DNA from: Marinobacter salarius
GTDB lineage: Bacteria; Pseudomonadota; Gammaproteobacteria; Pseudomonadales; Oleiphilaceae
Direction: 5' to 3'
DNA length: 64,000 bases
Assembly (NCBI GenBank): GCA_000831005.1
Contig: CP007152.1
Coordinates: 3,596,001 to 3,660,000, forward strand
This document shows positions 10,391 through 21,376 of this stretch, piece by piece; position 1 is the stretch's first letter; every line of letters starts with the position of its first letter. The position numbers and the translations under genes are program-made. The notes under the pieces are model-generated. The model was not told the origin of the DNA, did not search any database, and saw only the letters and a list, made by a program, of their open reading frames with translations.

Positions 10391-11047
10391 GTGGCAAACG
10401 AGCTGGGCAAAGCCGAAGACGAAACCGCCCAAAAACTGATCCTGGCGGGCATGGAGTTGTTTGGTCAATATGGTTTCAAAGGCACCACGACCCGCATGAT
10501 TGCCGAAGCCGCCGATTCCAATATCGGCTCCATTGCCTATTACTTCGATAATAAGACTGGCTTGTACCACGCCATTGCCCGGCATATTGCCCGGCGCATG
10601 AGAGAAGTTTTCGGTTTTACTGGCGAGCAATCGGCTGCAAGCGCCAGTGATTGCGATCAGGCCCTGGCCCAACTCGAACTCATCGTGAAACGCATGGTTC
10701 GCCAGTTCGCCCAGGCCCCGGAGGCTCGCCGCTGGCTCATGTTGGTGATGCGCGAACAGGCCAGTCCCACTGAGGCGTTTGATATCCTCTACGAGGAAAC
10801 CTTCGAACGTGTCCATGTGCACCTGACCCGCCTGATTGCGGTCGTGATGGACCGGTCACCCGACGAGCGCCGGGTCATCATCGAGGCCCATACCGTCATG
10901 GGTCAGATTGTCTTTTTCCTTGTAGGCCGCTTCCCATTACTACGCAGGCTTGGGATAGAGGACGAATTCCCTCCTGACGTCGTGGACACTGCCGAACAGG
11001 TGGTAATTTCCCACCTCCATGCCCTGGCGTTTACTACCAAGGGATGA
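10391..11047 (+). CDS. TetR/AcrR family regulator with CerR-type C-terminal domain
   Basis: A 218-residue repressor-type protein. The N-terminal helix-turn-helix is clear (ILAGMELFGQYGFKGTTTR, then IAEAADSNIGSIAYYFDNK), and the C-terminal part (QALAQLELIVKRMVRQF.., REQASPTEAFDILYEE) resembles the DUF1956/CerR ligand domain. The GTG at 10391 is preferred because GGAGAG lies six bases before it and the protein then begins just ahead of the DNA-binding domain; an ATG at 10352 would overlap the pump gene. It follows the pump directly, so it probably controls its own operon through the palindromes at 6101-6139. The inducer is unknown. Confidence 0.85.
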   Translation: MANELGKAEDETAQKLILAGMELFGQYGFKGTTTRMIAEAADSNIGSIAYYFDNKTGLYHAIARHIARRMREVFGFTGEQSAASASDCDQALAQLELIVKRMVRQFAQAPEARRWLMLVMREQASPTEAFDILYEETFERVHVHLTRLIAVVMDRSPDERRVIIEAHTVMGQIVFFLVGRFPLLRRLGIEDEFPPDVVDTAEQVVISHLHALAFTTKG

Positions 11048-11158
11048 GTTTTTCACCTCCATCGAATCATTCAACTATCCAGTGCCGGGGTCTACATTGA
11101 ATAGGTAAACGCGCAAGGCCGCGTTGTCCTGCGACAAACACAACAAGAGGTCGAGACC

Positions 11159-12677
<1,519 letters not shown>

Positions 12678-13041
12678 GTCGGCCAATAATTGTTGTGCCC
12701 GGGCCCTCCCACACAGGCCCGGTGGCGAGTCAGCACATGGATGTGCACATTCCTCCCCGGTGTCTGGCCGGGGTGCATCTCTACCGGGTTGTAGTTGACT
12801 GGTGGGGGTGGATGGGTCTTCCTGCCATTTTTAGGTCCTTCCCAGGGCCTTTTTTTGTGTCTGCGCCGTCGTTCACCGGAATGGGTCGAAAGGATGAATT
12901 TCTGGGCCCGGGTCGGCCGGAAATCAGTGCCAAAGTACCATACTTGCCTTTTCGTGGACTGGGTAGGATTGAAGGTGAGTTACCGGATGACCGGTTAACG
13001 GATCCTCAATGCCACAACAATCATCACAAGAGGTAAGCGTT
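12678..13041. other. Intergenic region between exaC and pqqA
   Basis: No protein-coding gene is seen in these 364 bases. It holds a seven-base GC hairpin (CCGGGCC at 12699 with GGCCCGG at 12716) without a T tract, the terminator at 12833-12856, and the leader of the pqq operon. An AGAGGTAAG ribosome-binding site lies just before the pqqA start. A promoter for pqq is expected between about 12860 and 13020, but no clear -35/-10 pair stands out. Confidence 0.6.
12833..12856 (+). terminator. Rho-independent terminator after exaC
   Basis: A seven-base stem AGGTCCT / AGGGCCT (one G-U pair) with a TCCC loop is followed by a run of seven T residues. It lies about 155 bases after the exaC stop and before the pqq operon. 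Confidence 0.75.
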
Positions 13042-13113
13042 ATGTGGACCAAGCCAGCCTATGAAGACCTGCGGATCGGCTTCGAAGTCACCATGTACTT
13101 CGCCAACCGCTGA
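13042..13113 (+). CDS. pqqA: PqqA, PQQ precursor peptide
   Basis: A 23-residue peptide, MWTKPAYEDLRIGFEVTMYF followed by ANR. It contains the Glu-x3-Tyr pair (EVTMY) that PqqE cross-links and that becomes the PQQ skeleton. The start has an AGAGGTAAG ribosome-binding site and the gene lies 52 bases before pqqB. Short length means it is easily missed by gene finders, but the Glu/Tyr spacing, size and position in front of pqqB make the call safe. Confidence 0.96.
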   Translation: MWTKPAYEDLRIGFEVTMYFANR

Positions 13114-13165
13114 GAAGTGATGGCCAGCCTCGTGCGCTGGCCATTTTGCTTCTGGAGTTTTCGTT

Positions 13166-14095
13166 ATGCAGATTCGTATCCTCGGTTCCGCCGCCGGCGG
13201 AGGGTTTCCCCAGTGGAACTGCAATTGCGCCAACTGTGATGGCTTCCGCAAAGGGACTCTGAACGCCAGCGCACGTACCCAGTCATCCATCGCCATAAGC
13301 GAAGACGGCGAGCACTGGATTCTCTGCAACGCCTCTCCTGACATTCGTGCTCAACTGGCAAGCTTTGATGCCATGCAGCCGGCGCGTGCGCTTCGGGATA
13401 CCGGAATTAACGCGGTGTTGCTGTGCGACAGCCAGGTGGATCACACCACCGGTTTGCTGATGTTGCGCGAGGGGTTGCCCCTGGACGTGTGGTGTACCGC
13501 CCAGGTGCATGAAGATCTGAGCAGCGGCTTTCCACTGTTTCGCATGCTCACCCACTGGAGCGGTGGCCCCCAGTGGCATGAAGTACCCTGTACCGATCAA
13601 CAGTCTTTTTCCATTCCCTGCGCCCCGGCGTTGCGGTTGACGGCCATTCCGTTACTCAGTAATGCGCCGCCGTATTCGCCGCGCAGGAATAATCCCCACC
13701 CGGGAGACAACATTGGGCTTTTCATAGAAGACACTCGCAGTGGTGAAACCGTCATGTACGCCCCGGGGCTCGGGCAGCCCGATGAGCAGATTCTGCAGTG
13801 GATGCGCAAAGCCGACACGCTGCTGGTGGATGGTACCGTTTGGCACGACGATGAAATGTTGCGCTGCGAGGTGGGTACCCGTACCGGTCAGGAAATGGGG
13901 CATCTTGCCCAGAGCGGCCCCGGGGGCATGATCGATGTGCTGGATACCATGCCAGCACGCCGGAAAATCCTTATCCATATCAATAACACCAACCCCATTC
14001 TCAACGAAGACTCCCCGGAACGGGCCGTGCTGGCCAGGCACGGCATTGAGGTGTCGTTTGACGGCATGCATCTGGATATGGAGGTGCCCTCGTGA
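13166..14095 (+). CDS. pqqB: PqqB, metallo-beta-lactamase-fold PQQ biosynthesis protein
   Basis: A 309-residue metallo-hydrolase-fold protein, full length for PqqB. It starts MQIRILGSAAGGGFPQWNCN and carries the CNCANCDGF cysteine group, the metal-site region DSQVDHTTGLLMLRE, and a late HINNTNPIL segment. PqqB is an iron-dependent hydroxylase acting on the cross-linked Glu-Tyr intermediate. An ATG with a TTCTGGAG-type site upstream begins the gene, and the stop overlaps pqqC by four bases (GTGA), showing translational coupling. No frameshift is seen. Confidence 0.97.
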   Translation: MQIRILGSAAGGGFPQWNCNCANCDGFRKGTLNASARTQSSIAISEDGEHWILCNASPDIRAQLASFDAMQPARALRDTGINAVLLCDSQVDHTTGLLMLREGLPLDVWCTAQVHEDLSSGFPLFRMLTHWSGGPQWHEVPCTDQQSFSIPCAPALRLTAIPLLSNAPPYSPRRNNPHPGDNIGLFIEDTRSGETVMYAPGLGQPDEQILQWMRKADTLLVDGTVWHDDEMLRCEVGTRTGQEMGHLAQSGPGGMIDVLDTMPARRKILIHINNTNPILNEDSPERAVLARHGIEVSFDGMHLDMEVPS

Positions 14096-14847
14096 ACGCA
14101 CTCGCTACACCTGTCATGAATCGCGGGGATTTCGAGCAGGCCCTGCGGGCAAAGGGCCAGTACTACCACATCCACCATCCGTACCATAAAGCCATGTATG
14201 GCGGTGATTGTACTCCCGAGCAGATTCGTGGCTGGGTCGCTAACCGGTACTACTATCAGATCAACATTCCCCGCAAGGACGCAGCGATCATGGCCAACTG
14301 CCCGGATGCCTCAGTGCGCCGGTTGTGGCTCCAAAGAGTACTGGATCATGATGGGCACAGTGACGACGAAGGCGGTATCGAGGCCTGGCTGAGCCTGGCG
14401 GAAGCCGTAGGGCTAACCCGGGACGAGGTCCTCGACCAGCGCCACGTGCTGCCGGGTGTGCGGTTTGCGGTAGACGCGTACCTGAACTTTGCCCGACGGG
14501 CGACCTGGCAGGAAGCGGCCTGTTCCTCCCTGACGGAGCTGTTTGCACCCGAGATTCACCAGTCCCGGCTCGATAGCTGGCCCCTGCATTATCCCTGGAT
14601 CCAGACCGATGGTTATGCCTATTTTCGCAAGCGGCTGTCGGAAGCGCGCCGTGACGTGGAGCATGGTTTGACGATTACCCTGGATCACTTTACCACCGCG
14701 GCACAGCAGGCCCGTGCCCTGGAAATCCTTCAATTCAAACTGGATATCTTATGGTCTATGTTGGATGCCCTGACTATGGCTTATCAGCACCGCACGCCGC
14801 CGTACCACACCGTAACCAACCAGCCAGTCTGGCACCGGGGGGTGTAG
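14092..14847 (+). CDS. pqqC: PqqC, pyrroloquinoline-quinone synthase
   Basis: A 251-residue all-helical cofactorless oxidase of the PqqC/TENA fold that carries out the final ring closure and eight-electron oxidation to PQQ. Signature stretches are YYHIHHPYHKAMYGGDCT, RGWVANRYYYQINIPRKDA and LQRVLDHDGH, with many conserved His residues around the substrate. It begins at a GTG overlapping the pqqB stop and its TAG shares one base with the pqqD GTG, so the pqqBCDE genes are tightly coupled. Intact. Confidence 0.97.
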   Translation: MNALATPVMNRGDFEQALRAKGQYYHIHHPYHKAMYGGDCTPEQIRGWVANRYYYQINIPRKDAAIMANCPDASVRRLWLQRVLDHDGHSDDEGGIEAWLSLAEAVGLTRDEVLDQRHVLPGVRFAVDAYLNFARRATWQEAACSSLTELFAPEIHQSRLDSWPLHYPWIQTDGYAYFRKRLSEARRDVEHGLTITLDHFTTAAQQARALEILQFKLDILWSMLDALTMAYQHRTPPYHTVTNQPVWHRGV

Positions 14848-15122
14848 TGGCCACGCCCATGGAGCGCACACCGCGACTTCGCCCGGGTTTCCGCTTCCAG
14901 TGGGAGCCGGCCCAGAACGCCTATGTGCTGTTGTATCCCGAAGGTATGGTGCGGTTGAACGACAGCGCCGGGGCGGTGCTGAAGGAAGTGGATGGCCAGC
15001 GCACGGTGGCCGATATTGTCGCTATCCTGGAACAGCAGTTCCCCGATGCGGGATCCCTGGCAAACGATGTCAGTGATTTCCTCAAGGACGCCGAACAGCA
15101 GCATTGGATACTGTTTCCATGA
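14847..15122 (+). CDS. pqqD: PqqD, PqqA-binding chaperone
   Basis: A 91-residue RiPP-recognition-element protein that presents PqqA to PqqE. The body RPGFRFQWEPAQNAYVLLYP followed by EGMVRLNDSAGAVLKEVDGQ, then TVADIVAILEQQFPD, is typical of the winged-helix PqqD fold. The GTG at 14847 overlaps the pqqC stop by one base; an ATG at 14859 is an alternative that would remove four residues. The TGA overlaps the ATG of pqqE. Intact. Confidence 0.95.
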   Translation: MATPMERTPRLRPGFRFQWEPAQNAYVLLYPEGMVRLNDSAGAVLKEVDGQRTVADIVAILEQQFPDAGSLANDVSDFLKDAEQQHWILFP

Positions 15123-16269
15123 GTCAGCACGACACCATGCCGGCGGGCGATCGCCCTGGTATTGGTCCGCCCCTATGGCTGCTGGCGGAATTGACCTACC
15201 GCTGTCCACTGCAGTGCCCTTACTGTTCCAACCCACTGGATTTCGCGCAGACCCAGCAGGAATTAAGCACCGAAGAGTGGGTCAGGGTGCTGCGCCAGGG
15301 CCGTGAGATGGGAGCAGCCCAACTGGGCTTTTCCGGCGGCGAACCGCTGGTGCGTCAGGACCTTCCGGAGCTGATTGCAGAAGCCAGGCAGCTGGCTATT
15401 ACACCAATTTGATAACCTCCGGCCTGGGGCTCACCGAGGCCAAGGTGAACGCCTTCCGCGACGCCGGGCTGGACCATATCCAGGTCAGTTTCCAGGCCTC
15501 AGACTCGGAACTGAACAACGCCGTGGCCGGCTCACGCAAGGCTTTCGAGCAGAAGCTGGCGATGGCCCGTGCGGTAAAAGAAGCGGGTTACCCCATGGTG
15601 CTCAACTTTGTGATCCATCGGCACAATATCCACCAGATGAACGATATCATCAGCTTGTGTGAGCGATTGGGTGCGGATTACGTGGAGTTGGCTACGTGTC
15701 AGTACTACGGCTGGGCGTTTGAAAACCGCGAGGGTTGATGCCTTCCAAGGCTCAGCTGGAAAAGGCAGAGGCCGAGGTAAACATCTATCGCAAACGCCTG
15801 GCAGATGGCGGCTCGGCGATAAGATTGATCTTTGTTACCCCGGACTATTACGAAGAGCGGCCAAAAGCTGCATGAACGGGTGGGGCAGTTTGTTTCTCAC
15901 CGTGGCGCCGGACGGCACCGCCTTACCCTGCCACAGCGCCCGCCTGTTACCCATTGAGTTTCCCAATGTACGGGATTCCTCGCTACACTCCATCTGGTAT
16001 GACAGCCCGGGTTTCAACCATTACCGGGGTGACAGCTGGATGCCAGAGCCGTGCCGGTCCTGCGACGAAAAAGGAAAGGATTTCGGCGGCTGCCGATGCC
16101 AGGCCTACCTGCTGACCGGTAATGCCGACAACGCCGACCCGGTTTGTAGTAAATCACCCCATCATGACCGCATCCTCGCCGCCCGCCAAGCGGCGGACCA
16201 TGCCACCGCCGGGTTGGAGGAGCTGACCTATCGCAACGCCAACAACTCCCGGTTGTTCTTCAGGGCTGA
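15119..16269 (+). CDS. pqqE: PqqE, radical SAM PqqA Glu-Tyr crosslinking enzyme (several frameshifts)
   Basis: Repaired length is about 384 residues. It contains the radical SAM cluster motif CPLQCPYCSNP, GFSGGEPLVRQD, and a C-terminal SPASM cluster domain (ACMNGWG, PCHSAR, CRSCDEKGKDFGGCRCQA). PqqE forms the carbon-carbon bond between Glu and Tyr of PqqA. Bases are missing near 15394 (G in CTGGGCTAT), 15736 (T in GGTTTGATG) and 15868 (C in GCCTGCATG). The end is uncertain: the raw frame runs on without a stop into the peptidase, but adding one base near 16265 gives the usual family end RLFFRA-stop at 16267-16269. The ATG overlaps the pqqD stop (ATGA). Confidence 0.93.
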
Positions 16270-18120
16270 TGCGCCCCGTGAGCCAGATGCAACGACAAAG
16301 CTGACGTCAGAACAGGCCTCGTCGGCGCTTTTGCAGCGTACAGAGCTAGCGGCATCTGCGACCGGTGTATTCTGGCTGGAGTCCGACCCGGTCAGTGGTG
16401 GCAATGTGATAATGACCTTGGAGGCGGGTGTCGGGATTCCTTTGCTCTCTCGCAGCTTCAGCGCTCGCAGCCAGGTTAACGGTTATGGAGGTGGTGCGCT
16501 GTGTGCCGGGCCCGAAAGCGTATTCGCCGTCGAGGCGTCCGGGCAGCAGGTTTATCACATTGATACGGCCACAGGGGCGTGCTCTCCACTCACTGACGAC
16601 GATGCCTGCTATGGCGGACTCTCCTGGGACGCGGCGCATCACCGGGTGTTGGCAGTGCGTGAGGCGAACGGCCGCCAGCAACTGATGGGTATTGCCCTAA
16701 CGGACAGTGAATCAGCGAACTGCATACTCCACGAGTCGGAAGACTTTTACAGCGCCCCGACGGTATCGGCCGACGGGCGGCACCTGGCCTGGGTGAGCTG
16801 GTCACTGCCGGACATGCCCTGGGTTGCCTCCGTACTCTGGACAGCATCGATTCAGCGGGACGGCTCACTGACCCAGGCGCGACGCTGGCCCTCGCCTTCA
16901 AAAGGCAGTGTGCAGCAGCCGATATTTGATGGCGACGACGTGATTGTGTTGTCGGATCATGAGGGGTGGTGGCAACCGTGGCGACTGGCGTCCAGTGGGC
17001 AATGGCACTTGCTGGATGGCACGCGGAGGATCATGCCAGCGCCCCCTGGCAACTGGGCGAGCGTCACCACCAATGCCTTCCCGACGGTGGCTGGGTACGT
17101 GTGCGGTACCAGGCCGGAGTCGGGCAGTTGTGGTTGTGTTCAGGGAATGAAGAAACAGGCGTGCGGATCGCAAGGGAGTACGTCGACTTTCGATGCCTGG
17201 TTGTGCAAGGCCAGAGGGTGCTGTGTATTGCCCGCTCGTCCACCCGGCTCGACACAGTGTTGTCGGTCGATTGGGCAACCGGACATGCCGAGCCGCTGTC
17301 CGGTGGCGAAGAGCCCTTTCCTGAAATGACGCTGTCTCAGCCGGAACTCTTTAGCGTTCCGACATCGGCCGGTGGTGGCGATCCCGTCAGCGGTTTTTTC
17401 TACCCGCCAATGCTATTCGCTTCTGTTCGTAAGTCGGTGCCAGTTATTCTGATTGCCCATGGAGGCCCGACCTCTACGGCGTATCCGGTTCTCAACCTAC
17501 AGACTCAGTTCTGGTGTCACCAGGGCTTTGCTGTGGCTGAGGTGAATTACCGCGGCAGTTCGGGCTTCGGCCGGGCCTTTCGCATGGCGTTGGCGGGCAG
17601 CTGGGGACAAGTAGACGTGGCGGATATGGAACGTGCTGCTCGCTGGCTGGTCGCCAACAAAGCCGTTGATCCCGCCAGGCTTTTCATCCAAGGCCGCAGT
17701 TCGGGCGGTTATACCGCATTGCTGGCCATGGTCCAAACCGACGTGTTTGCGGCGGGCGCCAGCCAGTTCGGTGTCAGTGATCCCCGGCGGCTGAGAGCGA
17801 TGACGCATCGATTTGAATCCGGTTATCTGGACTGGTTGTTGGGATCTCCCGACGACTGTCCCGACAACTGGCAGCAGAGGTCGCCACTGGCTCAGGCAGA
17901 TCGCCTCTGTCGACCGATGATCTTTTTCCAGGGTGCGCAGGATCGGGTGGTGGTCCCGCAGCAGACCACTGCCATCGTCAATGCGCTGCGTCGCAATGGT
18001 GGCTCTCCGGAGGTGTATGTGTACCCTGACGAGGGTCACGGATTTCGCAAGCAGAGCAACGTTGCCGATATGCTGGAACGATTGCTTCGGTTTTATCGCA
18101 GGCAGTCGACCGATCAGTAA
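16269..18120 (+). CDS. S9 family prolyl oligopeptidase-like protein, PqqM-like (frameshifts)
   Basis: An N-terminal beta-propeller region (FAVEASGQQVYHIDTATG, YGGLSWDAAHHRVLAV) precedes an alpha/beta hydrolase with a serine nucleophile in IQGRSSGGYTAL, Asp in FFQGAQDRVVVP and His in PDEGHGFRK. Such a peptidase follows pqqE in pseudomonads (pqqM) and may take part in handling PqqA or its products; the role is inferred. A G is missing near 17024 (ACGGCGGAG expected). The N-terminus is unclear: ATG 16269 plus one inserted base near 16300 gives a protein of about 617 residues, a normal size. In the raw sequence it is fused in frame to PqqE. Confidence 0.8.
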
Positions 18121-18244
18121 TGTGACGCCTGTCCGCTTTCCCGTTTCGCTGTAAGACAGTCTTACATACAGTTTTCAGTCCCCCCGACAATACTCTTCCA
18201 TCAGACAAGAAACCGGCCAATTCGGCTGATGTGGGGACAAAACA

Positions 18245-20017
18245 ATGAAAATAGGGACTGATGGATTTCCGGGAAAGGCAGTCGTTCTGCTGGGCGCTCT
18301 GGCGGTATTGACCGGCTGCGGTGGCGGTGGGAGCAGCAGCGAATCCAGCCCGTCGGATTTTGACGCACCGGTAGAGCCGGTTAACATCGGCGGCGATGGC
18401 GATATTTTTGACCCGGAGCGCCTGCTCGACGTGGAAATCACCATGTCCGCCAGCAACTGGCGAACATTGAAAGCCGAGGCGCGAACGTTGGCTGAAACCT
18501 CCCGCGAATGCCTGCCCGAGTTCGAGTACACCGAGTTGCCCGCCACCGTCACCATCGACGGCGATACCATGGGCAACGTGAACGTGCGGAAAAAAGGCTT
18601 TATCGGTTCACTCAGCCCGGACCTGCCTTCTCTGAAACTGGATTTTAACGACCTGCAGGAAGGGCGCACTTACCAGAACGTGTCCCGTATGACCCTGAAC
18701 AACAATCGTCAGGATCCTTCTAATGTCCGTCAATGCCTGGCTTACGACCGGTTCCGGGATATCGGTATCGCGGCGCCGCTATGCAACTACGCCCAGGTGA
18801 CCGTCAATGGCGAGGATTTGGGGGTTTTTGCCCATGTTGAACCTATCCGGAAGCCCTTTTTGCGGCGCACGTTTGGCGATGACTCGGGCAATCTGTATGA
18901 GGCGCAGCAGGCCGATTTCGGCAACTATCTGATCCGCCGGTTCGAGACCAAGACCAACGAAGACGCCAACAACCGCTCTGATCTGCAAGCCGTTGCGGAC
19001 GCCATGGCGCTGGATGATGAGGCGATGATGGACGTGTTGCCCCAATTGCTGGATGTGGATGAGTTCATCCGTTTCTGGGCCATGGAAACCTTGCTGGGAG
19101 CGTGGGATTCAGCGAGCGGCAACGCCAATAACTTTTACCTCTACCATTCTCCGGACGATGGGCTGTTCCACTTCATCCCCTGGGGTGCCGATACCGCCTT
19201 TCGTGGAACCCATCCCCTGAAGCCTGGCTCCGCGCCTCTGTACCGTAACTTCCGTCTGGCGGAGCGGCTTTATGGGATGCCGGAATACCGCCAGCAATAC
19301 CTGGACGCGCTGGAAGACCTGTTGGCCAACCACTGGGACGAAGAAGCGATGCAGCTGGAGATCGAGCGGGTGATGGTGTTGACTGGGACCACGGAGGCCG
19401 ACGTTGAAAGTGTTGAAAGCTTCCTGCTTGGCACCGGCATGCCCGGAGACGACGGGTATGAGCGATCGCAACGGGAGGTGTTGCTCAGCGCCATCGCCGG
19501 AAACGAGCCGGAAGAGGCGGTGACCTTGCTGGAGGATACCCAGCCGGACTGCTCCGAGCCAGCCACCACCAATCTGACTGCCAGTGTTTCAGCGGTATCC
19601 GGCACAGACTCCGGAGTATTCAGTTTCACCTTACCGGATGGTCGACAGGTCAGCGCGAGCCTGACGTTCGCTGCCTTTGAAGTAGACAGCCTGGTGTACT
19701 CCGTTGACACCGAGCTGGCTCCCGCCGTGCACAGTTTGCTGCTGATTGGTGTCGACGCCGCCCAGGGCTTCAAGCCTTATGTGTTGCAGGTATTTATCGA
19801 AGACACCGATTACATACCCGGAACCCATAAACTCCATGGCTTTGCCACCAATGCGCTGCTCTTTGAAGTGGATGAATCCGTACCTGGCGACGTGGTGTCA
19901 CTGGCGCTGGGGGCGACCGGCACCATCACCCTCAACAGCGTAGGCAGCGGCGCAAACGCCGGCGATGTGGATATGGACATCGACATGACCATGGAATACC
20001 TGCCGGGTACTGAATAA
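18245..20017 (+). CDS. CotH-like kinase family lipoprotein
   Basis: A 590-residue protein with a lipoprotein signal (LLGALAVLTGCGGGGSSSE), a Gly/Ser linker, and a CotH-like domain at about residues 50-380. Family landmarks include GNVNVRKKGFIGSLSPDLPS, LKLDFND, the NNNRQDPSNVRQCLAYDRFR stretch, VNGEDLGVFAHVEPIRKPFL and HFIPWGADTAFRG. CotH proteins are atypical protein kinases first known from spore coats; bacterial relatives outside Firmicutes are uncharacterised. The last 140 residues form a separate beta-rich region with Thr/Val repeats. The stop codon overlaps the next gene, so it is translationally coupled to the VTC-domain gene. Confidence 0.82.
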   Translation: MKIGTDGFPGKAVVLLGALAVLTGCGGGGSSSESSPSDFDAPVEPVNIGGDGDIFDPERLLDVEITMSASNWRTLKAEARTLAETSRECLPEFEYTELPATVTIDGDTMGNVNVRKKGFIGSLSPDLPSLKLDFNDLQEGRTYQNVSRMTLNNNRQDPSNVRQCLAYDRFRDIGIAAPLCNYAQVTVNGEDLGVFAHVEPIRKPFLRRTFGDDSGNLYEAQQADFGNYLIRRFETKTNEDANNRSDLQAVADAMALDDEAMMDVLPQLLDVDEFIRFWAMETLLGAWDSASGNANNFYLYHSPDDGLFHFIPWGADTAFRGTHPLKPGSAPLYRNFRLAERLYGMPEYRQQYLDALEDLLANHWDEEAMQLEIERVMVLTGTTEADVESVESFLLGTGMPGDDGYERSQREVLLSAIAGNEPEEAVTLLEDTQPDCSEPATTNLTASVSAVSGTDSGVFSFTLPDGRQVSASLTFAAFEVDSLVYSVDTELAPAVHSLLLIGVDAAQGFKPYVLQVFIEDTDYIPGTHKLHGFATNALLFEVDESVPGDVVSLALGATGTITLNSVGSGANAGDVDMDIDMTMEYLPGTE

Positions 20018-20837
20018 TGGCCAGTTGTTTCAGCCTGAACGCATTTGAATCCCACTCACTGGCGGATCAGAGCTCGTCAGCGTTGATGGATCGGGTGGAT
20101 ACCAAGTATCTGATCGACGCTGCCGAACTGAACCAGTGTCTGGCAGAGCTGACGGCAGAGTACACGGTGCTGGAGATGAACGGGTGTCGGGGAATGGCAT
20201 ACGACACGCTCTATTTCGATACGCCCGGCCGGCAGCTCTACCTCGATCACCACAATGGCAAACTGAACCGCGTAAAGGTCCGCACTCGCCACTACCGGGC
20301 CACCGGTGAGCGTTTTCTCGAGGTCAAGGTCAAGACCAACAAACTGCGCACCTCCAAACAGAGAATGGTATTGACCGGGGCGGAGCCAGACGCACGAATT
20401 CTGCGTCACTTCCTTCAAGAGCAATTGGGCCTGCCGGCGACACGGATGCTGCCGGCTCTTTTTGTTCATTACCATCGCATCACGCTGCTCAGCAGAACCG
20501 GTCACGAGCGGGTTACCGTGGATACGGATATCTGCTTCGAGCATAGCGGGGAACACCAGCGGATCGGGTTGCCGGGCGTTGTGTTGGTGGAGGTCAAATC
20601 GTTGCGCCATCAGCGGCGTTCACCCGTTCTGGACATCCTGAAAAGGATGGGCCACAGGCCCGTCAGCTTCAGCAAATACTGCATCGGCACGGCGCTGCTG
20701 TGCCGGGGCCGGATCAAGCCAACCGCTTCAAGCCAGTGTTGTCGAAGCTTGATGCGCTCAGGGCCCCGAGAGAATACCGCTACTTCAAGGAGTCATCATG
20801 GAATCTGCAGTTGATGTCCATTTCTTTATCCGCCTGA
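20017..20837 (+). CDS. Polyphosphate polymerase (VTC) domain protein (frameshift near the end)
   Basis: A tunnel-fold VTC/CYTH-like protein of about 273 residues. Visible active-site features include DRVDTKYLID, AYDTLYFDT, the basic strand KVRTRHYRATGERFLEVKVK, LVEVKS and SFSKYCIGTALL. In eukaryotes VTC4 makes polyphosphate from ATP; bacterial members have unproven roles. The frame breaks near 20712, where adding a G (CCGGGATCAAG) replaces a low-complexity tail with NRFKPVLSKLDALR, a family-like end, stopping at 20837 inside the next gene. Without repair the frame stops at 20814. The start overlaps the CotH stop (AATGG/TAATG). Confidence 0.8.
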
Positions 20838-21376
20838 TCATTAACCTGATCTCAGTTTTCATCCTGATCCGTTGTTACTACGCATTTTCCCACCATCGTG
20901 AAAACGCCGCCTCGTTCATCCTGTTTGGCGTGGGTGTGTTCCTGGTCACGGCGTTACTGAATTCGGTGACCGTGTCCATGGGTTTCGCCTTTGGGTTGTT
21001 CGCGGTGTTCTCGATGTTGCGATACCGCACCGAAGCATTGGGCATCAAGGAAATGACCTATCTGTTTCTGGTGATCGCCATGGCGCTGTTGGCGGCCGTC
21101 GGGAACGTGGCGCATTGGGTGTTGGCGTGCCTGAATGGCCTGGTGATCGCCATCGCCTTGTTGCTGGAAACCCGAATGATGTTGCCATTGTGCGGCGAGA
21201 AGGACATCGAGTACGAAAAAATTGACCTGATTCACACCGACCGTCAGGACGAACTGATTGCCGACCTGCGATCTCGGACTGGCCTGGATGTGAATCGGGT
21301 GGATGTGGTTTCCGTGAGCTTTCTGCGGGATACAGCGCAGCTAAGGATGCATTACCGCATGGAGCAGGGATCATGA
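20798..21376 (+). CDS. DUF4956 family membrane protein
   Basis: A 192-residue inner-membrane protein with about four transmembrane helices in the first 125 residues (IINLISVFILIRCYY, FILFGVGVFLVTALL, TYLFLVIAMALLAAV, LVIAIALLLET) and a soluble C-terminal ACT-like tail (RSRTGLDVNRVDVVSVSFLR). The MLRYRTEALGIKEMTYLF segment is characteristic of DUF4956. An AAGGAG site lies eight bases upstream. DUF4956 genes are repeatedly found beside VTC-domain and CotH genes; function unknown. The stop overlaps the porin start (ATGATG). Confidence 0.85.
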   Translation: MESAVDVHFFIRLIINLISVFILIRCYYAFSHHRENAASFILFGVGVFLVTALLNSVTVSMGFAFGLFAVFSMLRYRTEALGIKEMTYLFLVIAMALLAAVGNVAHWVLACLNGLVIAIALLLETRMMLPLCGEKDIEYEKIDLIHTDRQDELIADLRSRTGLDVNRVDVVSVSFLRDTAQLRMHYRMEQGS

